Assembly: GCF_907164915.1 (NCBI RefSeq)
Contig: NC_061864.1
Span: 9,493,889-9,557,888 of the forward strand
Length of the DNA stretch: 64,000 nt
Source of the DNA: Impatiens glandulifera
Taxonomy: Eukaryota; Streptophyta; Magnoliopsida; Ericales; Balsaminaceae
Direction: 5' to 3'
Positions 22,676 to 35,074 of the stretch are shown here, in pieces (position 1 is the first letter of the stretch; the number at the start of each line of letters is the position of its first letter). The position numbers and the translations under genes were made by a program. The notes under the pieces were generated by a model, which saw only the letters and a program-made list of their open reading frames with translations, did no database searches and was not told the origin of the DNA.

Positions 22676-25600
22676 GGGGTGCTAGAGAGAGTGAGGGAGT
22701 CCTTCTTCTCAAACAGCAACAGTGAGTCCTTCTAAATCTATCTATGTTTTACTTGCATGCATACAAAATCATGTACATGTCTTTCTTCTCGATCGATCCG
22801 TCCATTGATAGATCAAATCGGTTTATATCTTACTACATTAATAGTTTATAATGTTTTATAACATGTTTTTTGTGCTATCTTAACATCAATCGATCGGATC
22901 ATATCTTACTACATTAATTTATAATGTTTTATAACTTTGCTTCTTGTGTAGCTTAACATTGACCGATCGGTTCATATCTTACTACATTCATTATAATGTT
23001 GCATAACTTGTTTCTTGTGATAGCTTAGTAATATTTTTATGTTCTTTTTTGAAAATCTCGTGCGAGATCAAGAAATTTGTCATCGTGGATTATACCAGAT
23101 CTATCAATTTTTTTTCCAATCAATGAGTTTTAATTATTTAGGTTCTCTGATCTTCTTCATCCACATGCATGCTTGATTTCCTTATCAATCGATCGGTTCA
23201 TATCTTACTACATTAATTATCACATTTTATAACTTAGCTTCTTGTGCTAGCTTAGCATTGACAATCGGTTCATATCTTACTACATTCATTATAATGTTGC
23301 ACAACTTGTTTCTTTTGATAGCCTAGTAATATTTTTATGTTCTGTTTTGGAGATCTCGTGGGAGATCAAGAAATTTGTCATCGGTATATACCAGATCTAT
23401 CAAATTTTTTTCCAATCAATAAGTTTTATTTAGGTTCTCTGATCTTCTTCATCCACATGCATGCTTGATTTCCTTATCAATTGGGTAATATATATGTATA
23501 TAGTCGATTTCTCCATTAGTTACCATGGTGATGATTCTAATTTGATCAATTCAATACTTAGAATGAAAAACAAAGCTTGTATAATAAATGGGTGGTCACA
23601 AAAATCATGTAACTAGCTAGATCTATAATGTGTGTAGTTATAATTAGCATTGATGGCAATATTTGGTTTTAATTGAATAAATTATGTCTAAATGATGCAC
23701 ATTTCTACAAATTCAATATTGCTAATGCTTTGTTATTATGTTTTTTTGTCGTACTGTTATTAATCGTTTTGTCGTTTCTTTCATTTGATTATGCTTGCTT
23801 TGTAATGTTCTTTTATTGTATTTTGTCGCCGTGTCTTCAATAGATTTGGTTTTCAATTACTACTTAAATGACAATAATGCCATTAATTAAGTGAATTGTA
23901 TTAACTATTTTTTTTTTTGTTTGAATTAAGGAGTTGCTTCATTTGGATTGAGCTCTTAAGATGGATTCGACAAACAACTCAAACAACATTCCTTCCGACG
24001 TTTATGAACCATGTCAAGTCTTTTCAGAAGAGGATGAAACATTGGCTATGTTCGATATATCTGAATTTTTAATGACCCCCTTACCTTTCGAAGAACCGGA
24101 AATCGTTACCTCGTCCACATTACCCAACAACTCCTATCAAGAAAGCTATGATCATCCCCAATATCCTTATCAAGCACCTTCTCAAATTGGGGTAGAAGCC
24201 TACCCACAAGGTCCACAACAAGCTGAGAATGCCCTCAACTTCTTCACTTCTCAGGATGACTACTCCCTTTCCTACGTCTTCGAGAAGGGAAGCATTGCAA
24301 GTGGATCTGGGTTTGATTCTATCTCTAACTCTAACTCTATGAATTGGGCGAACCAAGTTGAGAAAAATGTCCACAATGGCAACTCTGGTTGTGCATCTGG
24401 TGGCATACCAAATATGAGTCTCATTACTAACAATGCTCCTATGCTCAATAGGTACTTGCTTAACACTTAAGAACTCGAAAAAGTGTTGTAAATGATTTCT
24501 TTCTACACTAATAACATAAATTCGATCACTTGTAGTTCTCATGAAACAAGAGTTATGCCGGCCGGTGCAATGCAAGTGAGCAACAAAAGACCTTTTCCTA
24601 CTACTCAATATTACCCACCCTCAAACCTCATCATGAACAACCCTCATTTTCACCAACCTAAGTACCAAGCATCTGCAAGGTACATAAGTTTGTTCATTTT
24701 CTTACTACATATTCTCATATATAATAACAAATATGTAATGTTTATTTGAATTTAACAAAAAAATTGTGAATGTAGGGCGATGCTTCCTCCTCGATATGTT
24801 GAGAAACCCTACATTAATGCTAATGTTGGTATGAATGGAAATATAGGTCTGTTAATAATTCTCTTTTATTAATTTTCAATAGAAATATCATTTGTATTAA
24901 AAGAAAAATCATCATTATGTTTTCCAATTATCCTAGTTTTGCCGGCTGGTAGAGTAGTACCAATGCAATCACATCCTCGTAATATCGTGAGACCCTACAT
25001 GAACACTAATGTTGCTATCTGCAGAGGAAACACAGGTCTACCAATCCTTCTCTTTTAATAACCCTAAGCAAACACAACTTTTTATTAAACGATAAACTGA
25101 AAATTATCCTTTCGTGTTTCTGTAGACAATGGAGTATCGATTGGAAACGCGAACATGTACATGGTAAAAAACATTTACACTCAATTTCAAACAAATAGAC
25201 ACTTAATCTACATTTTTATTTTCCAGCAATATAATCAATTTGGAGGAATGAGACCAACTTTGAATGGGTAAGTTTATTTCAAAGCTCCAATTTAATTAAT
25301 TAGTTCAATATAATATTATTCTTTTTAAATGATAAAACAATAATTTGTTTAAGCAATTATGGTAATTAACCAACAAATTATATATATCTCTAAATTTAAG
25401 CAATTTATATGAAACTTTGAGTTGTAACAGAATCATTGTGAAACAAGAAGTTTCAAACCAACAAAAAGGACCAATAATGGTGCCACATGGTGTACCTCCT
25501 AGGTCTAGGTCGACTAGGCCTGCTAAAGGTACTTATTATTATTATTAACCTCCAATATTAGGGTTTCTTTAGTGCGTTCCAATATTTATCATTAGGGTTT

Positions 25601-26105
25601 CCTTTTACAGGATCGACTAAGGGCAACTTTCAGAATTCAGCCTGGACTGGGAGTATAAAAAATGGCTATATCCAGTTTGATTCCCATATTAGAGGTACTC
25701 CTAAATAAATACTATAATAACTTAGCTGGGAAATGCATGGGCGTTTCAAGCCAAGGAATTTATTATTGGAATGTTTATCGAGATTCTATTGATAAAGATG
25801 TTCCAGCAACTAAAGAAGGCAGCAATAATACTAAGGGAAAGGAGCCGGTGATGATTCCATACTCGCAACCAAATCGTGTGATTCTTACTCAACCAAACAA
25901 CCCTCCTCCTCCTCCTCCTCCAGCCCAGCTGGTGGTGCTGCCCGAGGTGAAGAACCATCACAATGAAGCTCAACTATCATCGGAAGATACTTTTGAACCA
26001 ATTGCGGTTAATGGAAAGAATGCCGATCCGTTACAATGGATTGAAAATGTTCCTTCGGATTTTTTCGACAATCTGAAATTGCTTTTCCCAGATGTTGAAA
26101 TGTAG
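22676..26105 (+). CDS. Orphan array gene A: Asn/Pro-rich protein, 471 aa
   Basis: First member of the tandem family. A non-coding leader exon ends at 22721 (donor AACA|GTGAGT), and its 1.2-kb intron ends at 23930. Coding exons: 23961-24451, 24536-24679, 24776-24846, 24937-25035, 25126-25163, 25227-25267, 25431-25528, 25611-25694 and 25756-26105 (TAG). Exons 3 and 4 both encode a segment of the P-Y-(I/M)-N-(A/T)-N-V type, so one looks like a duplicate. The last intron (25695-25755) is only 61 bp. Without it the frame closes at TAA, so either a tiny intron or a frameshift is present. Motifs: LPNN, NKRPF ... PKYQASAR, AWTGSIKNGYIQF, MIPYSQPN, a Pro7 run, LPEVKNHH and the acidic end DFFDNLKLLFPDVEM. 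No known domain, signal peptide or membrane helix seen. Possibly nuclear (inference). Confidence 0.72.
22890..23480 (+). repeat. ~292 bp tandem duplication inside leader intron of gene A
   Basis: The block running from ATCGATCGG-TCATATCTTAC to CTTCATCCACATGCATGCTTG occurs twice, for example CCACATGCAT at 23161 and 23453. Within each copy the phrase TTCATATCTTACTACATT recurs about every 70-80 bases. This is local duplication in a non-coding intron. Confidence 0.85.
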
Positions 26106-28499
26106 CCGACGACGACGACGATCGAAGCCTTGTTTGTGGAATAATTTTAGACTTTGTTTGTTTGTGTACTGATGTTGTTTCGGACATGGTTTGTTATTTT
26201 CATGTGTCTTTTTTTATTTGCAAGCTGGGAGAAACGTGCAACTCTTAGACGGTTTTTAAACTTGGTTAATAATTATCCTCCTTTGAACATGACATGCATG
26301 CATGATATTTCAATTTATCTAAGTTAATTTGATCATATATTGTTGAGTTAGGTTTATATACTTCTATTTTAAGATATTTTTTTATTCAAAAATGATTTGA
26401 AAATCAATAGAGATGAGAAGTCATATTTGATAAACTTGTCTATTTTTTGGCTCTCATTTAAATATTTGAGGCGATTAATTTTTTTTTAATATATTTCTTT
26501 TAATGAAGAGAGAATGAGACATTTGGTTTTTAAAAATAAATTTTTTTATCTGAATTATCTTAGTGTTTTTATAGAAATAAATCTCATTTATATAATTAGT
26601 TTATTTACACGTATATGGTATTAAATACGTACAGCTATTAAAAAAGTCTCTCAACTAATTACTGTTATTTTTTTTATTATATTTATTCTTTCTTCAATTC
26701 TCTCATTTAATATTAACAAAATCTTATCTTTTAATTAAAAACAGTTAATTATATTTACAAATTATTGAATTTAAATCAATTTAAATTTTATATTATTTTA
26801 TTTAATATTATATTATACAACATTTTAATTAATTATTGTAACTTATTTTTCTTATCCAAATAATAAGTTATCACAATTCAAATAAAATAAAAAAGTTGAT
26901 ACATTAATTATTAAATTTAAATTTATTTTATTATCATATTAGTTAGTTTTTTAATTATTTTTTTGTTAGTTAACTTTTCAACTTTTTTTTCCTTATTATT
27001 CATTATATAAATAATTTATAAATTATATATATTATAATTATTATTAATATATATATACACACACTTTATATAATTTTAAAGTATATTTATTAATTGGTAA
27101 TTTACAAAATTTAATAATTAGTAAAGCATATCATATTAATATAGGTAAAATTATATAATTTTAAAAAACATTTATTTATTATATATATAATTATCTTAGT
27201 TTATTTTTATACTAATTTTGAGTTACAATTCTTTTGTTTTATTTAGATGAGATGTATAATTTTTTTTTTTTATAATATTGAAAAAATAATATTTTGAAAT
27301 ATAAATTTATTTAAATTTTAATGATTTTGAGTGAAAACCTCTTGTTTATATTGAAAAATAAAAAATATTATAAACTCATTTTGATAAAAAAATAGCTATA
27401 TAAAAAAATATGATTAAATGAACTAATTAAAGAGACAGAAAAATAATGAATTAAGATAAATATGAAAAGATTAACAAATTTTTTAATAATATATACGTGT
27501 GTATAAACTTTTTATGATTCATATCGATCTTTAAATGAGTGGCTACTATTGTACATATCTTAATATATATTTATATGAGAAATTAATAACATGTATTTAT
27601 TAATAAATCAAATGCTAGCTGCAATTCAATGTGAAAGTAATATTAATTCACAACTTTGATATGAAACTAATTCTTTCAAGAAAGTAACACCAACAAAAGA
27701 ATATAAGTAAAATCTAATAAAAATCCAAGTTTTCTTAAAATTTAAATAAGGCCTTCCAAACCACCCTTAAAGGCTAGAAAATCTTCCTAAATTAGAATGG
27801 TTATGACACAAACTCATGGTAATATAGTAGAGACTAGAGAAATCCTCTACAAACCTACATAATCCACCCCCAAAAATATCTTAAAATAAATTTCAAATTA
27901 AGACTTCTCTTAGTGTCTCTATAATACAAAATTCAATTTTATTTTGTTGAGAGAAAAAAAAACCCATATTCTAGCTAAGTGTCTACTTTTACTATTTATT
28001 AAGTTTTTTTTGGTAAATGAATATAAGCAAAACCAACCAATGAATTGAAAATTTGTTTGAGACTTAAGAAAATTGATTTTCAACAATTTAATTATGCACT
28101 TTTTTTAATATTAATTAACCGAATCAAATTGAATCATTACCCATTTAGTAAGTACATGCCATAAAACTTGTGAAAAGAGAGTTAAAGACTTGATCTTAAC
28201 ACATTTATTTAGTCCATTTTTGATTTCTTTGATATTTTTTATGATTTTTATTTTGATCTCCTTTTTTTTTATATTATTATAGATTTCAGGTATTGTAAGG
28301 ACTACTTTATTGTAAAGTACATTATATTTATTTTATTTGATGAAAATATATATTATTAAAATAAAAATATGTATTTAATATTTTAAAATATTATAACTAA
28401 AATAATATGTTCATTAATAATTTAATAGTGAACAAGCTAGACAAATGTAAAATCAAATGACTCTTTCGTCAAACAAGGCCTAGTACACCGTTATTACAT
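26106..28499. other. Gene-free AT-rich spacer between genes A and B
   Basis: The 3' UTR of gene A takes the first ~200 bases. The rest is strongly AT-rich, with no reading frame of interest and no clear element ends. Confidence 0.5.
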
Positions 28500-28502
28500 T
28501 TA

Positions 28503-29328
28503 GGCTGCGTTTATTACCTTGTATAATATATCAGGTATAAATTATATATAGGTATAAATTAGAAGGAGGTATAAAAAGGTATAAATTATATATACTATTA
28601 TTGTTTGGTTGGAAGTATAATATATAATATAAATTGTATAAGTTTATAATTTGTGTTTGGTAGATAGTATAAAATTTAGTAAAAGAATAAAATATTATTT
28701 TTATTTATTTTTTATTTTTTTTAATTGTTTTTTTAATATTATTCCTAGTTAAATTTATTGATATTTTAAATATTAATATTTTATTTTAATTAGTTTAAAT
28801 ATTATATCAAATAAATAAATAATAATATAATTATGTTATTATTAAATTAATAATATTATATAAAAATAAATAATTAGTAATATTATATAAAAATAAATAA
28901 TTATAATTAATACTCATATTATTATTATTTTATACTACTAATTTTAAAATTAACGTTAATTTTTTTATTAAAAATAAATTAACTTTTTAGTTATTAAAAA
29001 TTTTAAATAATAAAATTTATAAAATAAGTTTATTTTATAAAAGAAAGTAAGTAATATATGTTGAAATTAAAATATTATTTTTATTTATTGATTAAATAAA
29101 TTTTAATATTAAAAAAATAGATAAAAATAATAATAAAAAGAAATTAAAATTTTAATATTGTCTTGTAACAGAAAGAATGTGTTACTAATTTATACCTCAT
29201 CCAAGGTATAAGTTATACCATTGGTTTTCATGTACATATAGAATTAATCAAACCAAACACTTTTATAATTTCACTGTTAGTACAAGTATACTATCCTAAT
29301 AGTATAATACATCCTACCAAACACCACC
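28503..29328. mobile_element. PIF/Harbinger-like (Tourist-type) non-autonomous element, 826 bp
   Basis: Begins GGCTGCGTTTATTACC and ends TACCAAACACCACC; the reverse of the end is GGTGGTGTTTGGTA. A TTA target duplication lies at 28500-28502 and 29329-29331. GG...TGTTTGGT termini with TTA duplications are typical of PIF/Harbinger MITEs. Subterminal parts of both ends carry GGTATAA/TTATACC motifs in inverted orientation. The inside is AT-only, with no transposase. Confidence 0.75.
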
Positions 29329-29880
29329 TTACTGTATAATCTTAAATTTGATTTTCTAAATATGTCCACCAACTAAATATATATATTTATATTATATATA
29401 TATATGATAAAAAGAACTTTTTTTCATTCATCTTTATCTTTGAAAATTGAAAAAGTATATTTAATTATTTATGTATACTAATTAATATATAACATTAAGT
29501 GCATGTAACTTAATGGAATGAAAAATGCTTATTATTTTATAAATTAAAAATAAAACTATTTTTTTTTTAGATATCATAAATAATTGCAAATTAAAAGAAA
29601 TTAAATCAAAATACTATTTAATTATAAGTAATAAGTATTTTTAATCCTCTATATATTTTACAATTCTTTGTTTGATATAAGTATAAACATTTAACTATAA
29701 GATTTAAAGAACTTATTTGTTATTTTTTTTTTGTTTATTCACTTTAATATTTAAAAATAAAAATAAGAAAATTCAAAACAATACACTGGTGTAATACCAA
29801 ATAACATAAATCAATAAAATTATATCGATAATTATTTGACAATGAAACATGTAATAAGTATATAAAATAAGACAACCTAA

Positions 29881-29884
<4 letters not shown>

Positions 29885-29931
<47 letters not shown>
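29885..29931. repeat. (TA)n microsatellite
   Basis: Uninterrupted TA run of about 46 bases in the upstream region of gene B. Confidence 0.95.
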
Positions 29932-29935
<4 letters not shown>

Positions 29936-30529
29936 GATTATTATTTTTTATTAATATGGAAGTCCATCTCTCTTCTAGTTTATTTGATTGGATATGTTGT
30001 AAGAAAATTTTGTTTGGTGAGAAAATGAATTATTTAATTAGATTAAATTATTCAAATATTTTATAATAAATAAAAAATAAAATTTAGTATTTTATATAAT
30101 AATTGAAATAATGAAATATAAAAATTACAACCTCATATCAAACAAGCCTTAATTTGTTGACTTTTATTTATTTGTTAATCTTCTTTTCACTTTTGACTCA
30201 AAGTCTATCTAATAGGTTGGTTTAAAAGCTTCTTTTACAAATATTTTTTAAAATATTTTAATTTTAATGAAAAAGAATATTTTATTAAAGATTTTATAGG
30301 TGAGATGACATGTATTAATTGTTTGAATTATGATTTTGATTGATAATGAATAAAAACATCAATACATATAACACATCTTAATTAGTGTTTAATATTTTGG
30401 ATGCTTTGATTTTGTTTGGTATAACACCTTTTCTCTTAAATAAATAAAAAAAATATTTATTTGATGAAATGATATTATATCTACCTAAAAATTCACTTTA
30501 TATAGTTGACAAATAAAAAAGATTGAATA

Positions 30530-33500
30530 ATGAAGAGTGAGTGAGAACTGAGAAGAGCAAAAGAAAGAAGAAGATTTTCAAGAGCAGGCAGATTAAGAGT
30601 GAGTCTTTCTTTTTATTCATGTCTTTTTATTTATAGATATTGATTATTATTTTCTTTACAAGATTGACCAATTTGATTATCAGTTTATACAAGATCTGTA
30701 AATTTCTTCTCTTTTTTTATTTTGAGTAATTCAAATCAAATCAATTGGTTTTAGATTGATTGTTACAATTCTTCTCCTCATTTTCTTTATTTATTTCTTC
30801 ATTTGGTAATGTTTGCATGTTACATATATTATCTAGCTTGTCTTTTAAACCATTTTGGCTCAGGCAAACATCTAATTGTATAATTCTCTATTTTTAAAAC
30901 AATACAACTTAGGAGGTTGTCACAAAAATTACCTATTAAGACCTATAGATATATATATTTATAATAAGTAGAATTGAAGGTACTATTTTGAGTTTAGTTG
31001 AATAAATATTTAGCTAGTTACTTATATATGCTCAATTTGTTACATTTTTGTTCTTAATTTTGGTTACTACTTGCTTGATTATATATGCTTTTGTTTTTTT
31101 TGTCGTATAATATGTTGTCGTATTCTTTTTATTAGATCCGGTTTTCAGGTTTGTACTCATTAAACATAAATGACATTAACTGGTATATCAATACATACTC
31201 TCTATGTCGTGTTGTTTGTCGTATATTGTCGCCTCATTTCAAGTAGATTCGGTTTTCATTTATATGGAACATGAAAGATTAATTGGTATACCAATAACCT
31301 GCATTTTTTTTATTCTTTTCATTTGATTAGGATTTGTATGAATAAATTACAATAACTGATTGCTTTTCAAAATTGTCTAAATACATATTTTGGTTTTTCT
31401 CTTATCAAAGCTTCAAGAGGGACACTAGAGATGTATCCGATTGATAACTCAAATGATATTACTTTTGAAGGCATGAATGAAGCATCACCTTCATTGTTTC
31501 TAGTAGGCAGCCCAACCCAATTTCAGTATGGTTTGCCTATAGTCCCTTTAACTGATGAAGAATTGGAGATTTTTCACACATCAATTTTACCGAACATAAC
31601 CAAGAATTCACTATATGTGGGAGGAGTCAACAAACAACAGATTGAGAACAATGATGTACAATATCTATTTGGAGAAGGAACCACCAATCTTCAACAGACT
31701 GTGAACAACAATGATGTACAATATCTATTCGGAGAAGGATCCACCAATCTACAACAGACTGTGAACAACAATGATGTACAATGTCTATTCGGAGAAGGAA
31801 CCACCAATCTACAACAGACTGTGAACAACAATGATGTACAATATCTATTCGGAGAAGGAACCACCAATCTTCAACAGACTGTGAACAACAATGATGTACA
31901 ATGTCTATTCGGAGAAAGAACCAGTCTACAACAGACTGTTAACAACAATGATGTACAATGTCTATTCGGAGAAGGAACCACCAATCTACAACAGACTGTG
32001 AACAACAATGATGTACAATGTCTATTCGGAGAAGGAACCACCAATCTACAACAGACTGGGAACAACAATGATGTACAATGTCTATTCGGAGAAGGAACCA
32101 CCAATCTACAACAGACTGTGAACAACAATGATGTACAATGTCTATTCGGAGAAGGAACTGGTCCACAACAGACTGTTAACAACAATGATGTACAATGTCT
32201 ATATGGGGGAGGAGCCAATTACCCACAGCAGATTATGAACAATGATGACCAATGTCTATTCGGGGACGAAGACAATTACCCACAACAGATTATGAACAAT
32301 GATGTACAATGTCTATTCGGGGGCGAAGCCAGTTACTCACAACCGATTATGAACAATGATGTACCATGTCTATACGGGGGTGGAGCTAACCCACAACAGA
32401 CTGTGAACATTGATGCACAATACATGGGAGGAGCCAATTACCCACAGCAGATTATGACCAATGATGCACAGAACACGGGAGGAGCCAATTACTCGCGACA
32501 GATTATGAACAATGATACACAAAACAGGGTAGGAGCCAATAACCCACAGCAGATTATGACCAATGATGCACAAAACAGGGGAGGAGCCAATTACCCACAG
32601 CAGATTATGACCAATGATGCACAGAACACGGGAGGAGCCAATTACTCGCGACAGATTATGAACAATGATACACAAAACAGGGTAGGAGCCAATAACCCAC
32701 AGCAGATTATGACCAATGATGCACAAAACAGGGGAGGAGCCAATTACCCACACCAGATTATGACCAATGATGCACAGTACATGGGAGGAGCCAATTACCC
32801 GAACCAGATTATGAACAATGATGCACAGTACATGGGAGGGTCGAATTACCCGCAACAGATTATGAACAACGATGCACAAAACAGGGGAGGAGACAATTAC
32901 CCTCAACAGATTGGGACCAATAATGCACAATATCTAAACGGGGAAGGAGGATCTAACCCACAACAAACTATGAACAATGATGCACAATATCTATACGGGG
33001 GAGGAGGAGTTAACCCACAACAGACTGGGAACTATAATATACTAAATTATCCATTCGGGGGAAGAATCGACTTACATCAGAATGGGAGCAATGCTGTACA
33101 AGAACTATTTGGGGAAAGGTTCAACCCACACCAGATTCAGAACGCCGTCAACAACAACAACAAAAACAACAACAACAAAAGCAACTCTAGCGCAAGACAA
33201 ATCGAGAATGGTGGAAGTTCTAACGGCATGTCAAACAGGCCGGGTCCCATTCTTGACAATCCTTCTATGTACAATAGGTGCATGATTAACTCTTATAAGA
33301 AGTATTTTTTTTTCTCCATATTCTTATACTAACAACATAAATTTACTTACTTGTAGTAATCATCAAAACACGACAATAGAGAACATAAGGCGATCAAGCG
33401 AAAAAAGGCCTTTTCTTGATACTAACTACCAATCCCAAAACCACTATAACAACCCTCATTGTCACCCACCCAAATACCAAGCATTAACAAGGTAAATCAT

Positions 33501-35074
33501 TTCATCTTCTTATTACATATATATATTGCCATATTTTGAGATCCTTATTTGAATTTAACAAATAAATCTCAATGCAGGCCATCAAATCTTTGTAATGTCC
33601 AGACTGCACCCCACATGAATACAGGTATTAGGAAAAAAAAAATACACTTCACTTAATATTTATCTTTCAATAAATATTATCATTGTCATATTCATTTGAC
33701 GCAAACATCTTTGTGTTTTTCAGATGGTAGAATGTCAATTGGTCCGGCAACCATGGCCGTCATGCCTCCGGTATGCATTTACATTTTTTTTAAGTATATA
33801 TATAAATGGAATTCTAAGTGATTAGATCAAAATTTAAAACAAACTAAAGAACTAAAGTTATAGATGAAGCAAAAATTCAAATGAGAGTATAATTGAACTT
33901 CATGCTATATTCATTTTATTTTGCTGAATTTATTTGGGTTGATATATTCATGGCTGGTTCCTTAATATATACAGAAAAAGGTTATGTCAGTCACAAACTT
34001 TGAATTTATATCTGAAGTTTTAAATTTTGTGTGCAGCCAAATAATCAAAAAGGAGTGAATCAAGTGTCACTTGTGTAAGTTAATTTCAAACACCAATTTA
34101 ATTTTTTTAGATAAAGATACAAGTCATTATATTATTACAAGTATTTATAACTAAATTCAGATTAATCTCTGAGTTGCAGCAAAAACCTCTATAAAGAAGT
34201 TACTGATGAACAAAGAAGGCATATGCTATTACAGGGTCGGGGGGTTCGTGTAATTCCTGGTACATGTAATTTCGTATATTATTTATTGTTATTATTGTTG
34301 TTATTATTATCCTAAATTTATTAGAATTGCATTTCATATACAGAACCTACAGGAATGCTTAAGCCAATAGTGCGCTCTTGGAGTGGAATTGTTAGTAAAG
34401 GTAACCGCCTATTTGAGTTCAAAAACACTGATATCGATACTACTAACAACATGTTCATGGCGCCAAATCCGAATATAAATTTTCATATGAACGTTTGTAA
34501 TCATTATGAAGATGCCATGAAGGTATATAATAATGATACTATAGGAGGCGATATTAATGGAAATGATTTGATGATTCCAAACTCACACCAAAATGTTGTT
34601 TACCCTATTGAAAACAACAACCTTCCCCTGGGGCAGCCCGAGGAGAACAACAACAATGAGCACATTCAAGCTGAGCCACTACCCACAACAATAATACCAC
34701 CAATCTCACAACAAAATGTTGTGGACCCTGTTGAAAACAACGACCCTCCCATGGGGCAGCCCGAGGAGAACAACAACAACAATAACGAGCACATTGAAGC
34801 TGAGCCACTACCCATAACAATAATACCACAAATCTCACAACAAAATGTTGTGGACCCTTTTGAAAACAACGACCCTCCACTGGGGCTGCCCGAGGAGATG
34901 AACGGGCACATTGGAGGTGGTGAGCTAACATTACCACCGTTTGAAGAAATTGAAGATTATTTGAACTCGACGTTATTTGAAGAAGAAGGTTTTTCCTTGG
35001 ATTTTTTTGACAATATTGATTTTTCTTCTATGGGGGACATCATTACTGGCCAAGGATCGATTGAGAAATCATGA
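30530..35074 (+). CDS. Orphan array gene B: Asn/Gln-rich repeat protein, 974 aa
   Basis: Leader exon ends at 30598 (AAGA|GTGAGTC), and the leader intron ends at 31410. Coding exons: 31431-33277, 33357-33491, 33578-33624, 33724-33770, 34037-34074, 34180-34259 and 34344-35074 (TGA). All are GT-AG, and the phases (2,2,1,0,2,1) are identical to genes C and D. Exon 1 is enlarged by about 27 tandem repeats of 17-20 aa (for example NNNDVQCLFGEG + TTNLQQTV). The last exon holds three copies of a QQNVVDPxENNDPPxGxPEE-type unit. Family motifs: ILPNI, LDNPSMYNR, EKRPF ... PKYQALTR, SWSGIVSKGNRLFEF, and C-terminal LDFFDNIDFSSMGD. The repeat zone has prion-like composition. The C-terminus looks like an acidic/aromatic activation segment. 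Function unknown; no catalytic motif seen. Confidence 0.82.
31647..33135 (+). repeat. Coding tandem repeat array (60-bp then 51-bp units) in gene B
   Basis: About 27 units stay in frame. The first ten are 57-60 bp (NNNDVQ-C/Y-LFGEGTTNLQQTV). A transitional group follows, then ten units of 51 bp (TNDAQNRGGANYPQQIM type), then four degenerate ones leading into GGRIDL and FGERFNP. A three-unit block of 153 bp (NTGGANYS / NRVGANNP / NRGGANYP) is itself duplicated at about 32460 and 32613 with near-identical DNA. Genes C and D keep only the single ancestral equivalent (LYGGGGVNPQQT in C). Confidence 0.95.
34578..34905 (+). repeat. Three coding repeats of ~130 bp in the last exon of gene B
   Basis: Units start near SHQNVVYPIENN, SQQNVVDPVENN and SQQNVVDPFENN. 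Each ends in (G/P)xPEE with an Asn run and EHI(Q/E)AEPLP. Genes A, C and D have one equivalent unit, so this is a second independent expansion within B. Confidence 0.9.

Noticed and set aside
24120..24608. 162-codon minus-strand frame opposite exon 1 of gene A
   Set aside because: The plus-strand exon shows family conservation and splice signals; the antisense frame has neither.
31871..32930. Long minus-strand open frames (115 and 186 codons) opposite gene B
   Set aside because: They are frame shadows of the in-frame 60- and 51-bp repeats; a periodic coding array opens the opposite strand too.
34344..35074. Calling the array family MED25-like outright
   Set aside because: Only a W-x-G motif of a few residues is shared; length, order and remaining domains do not match.
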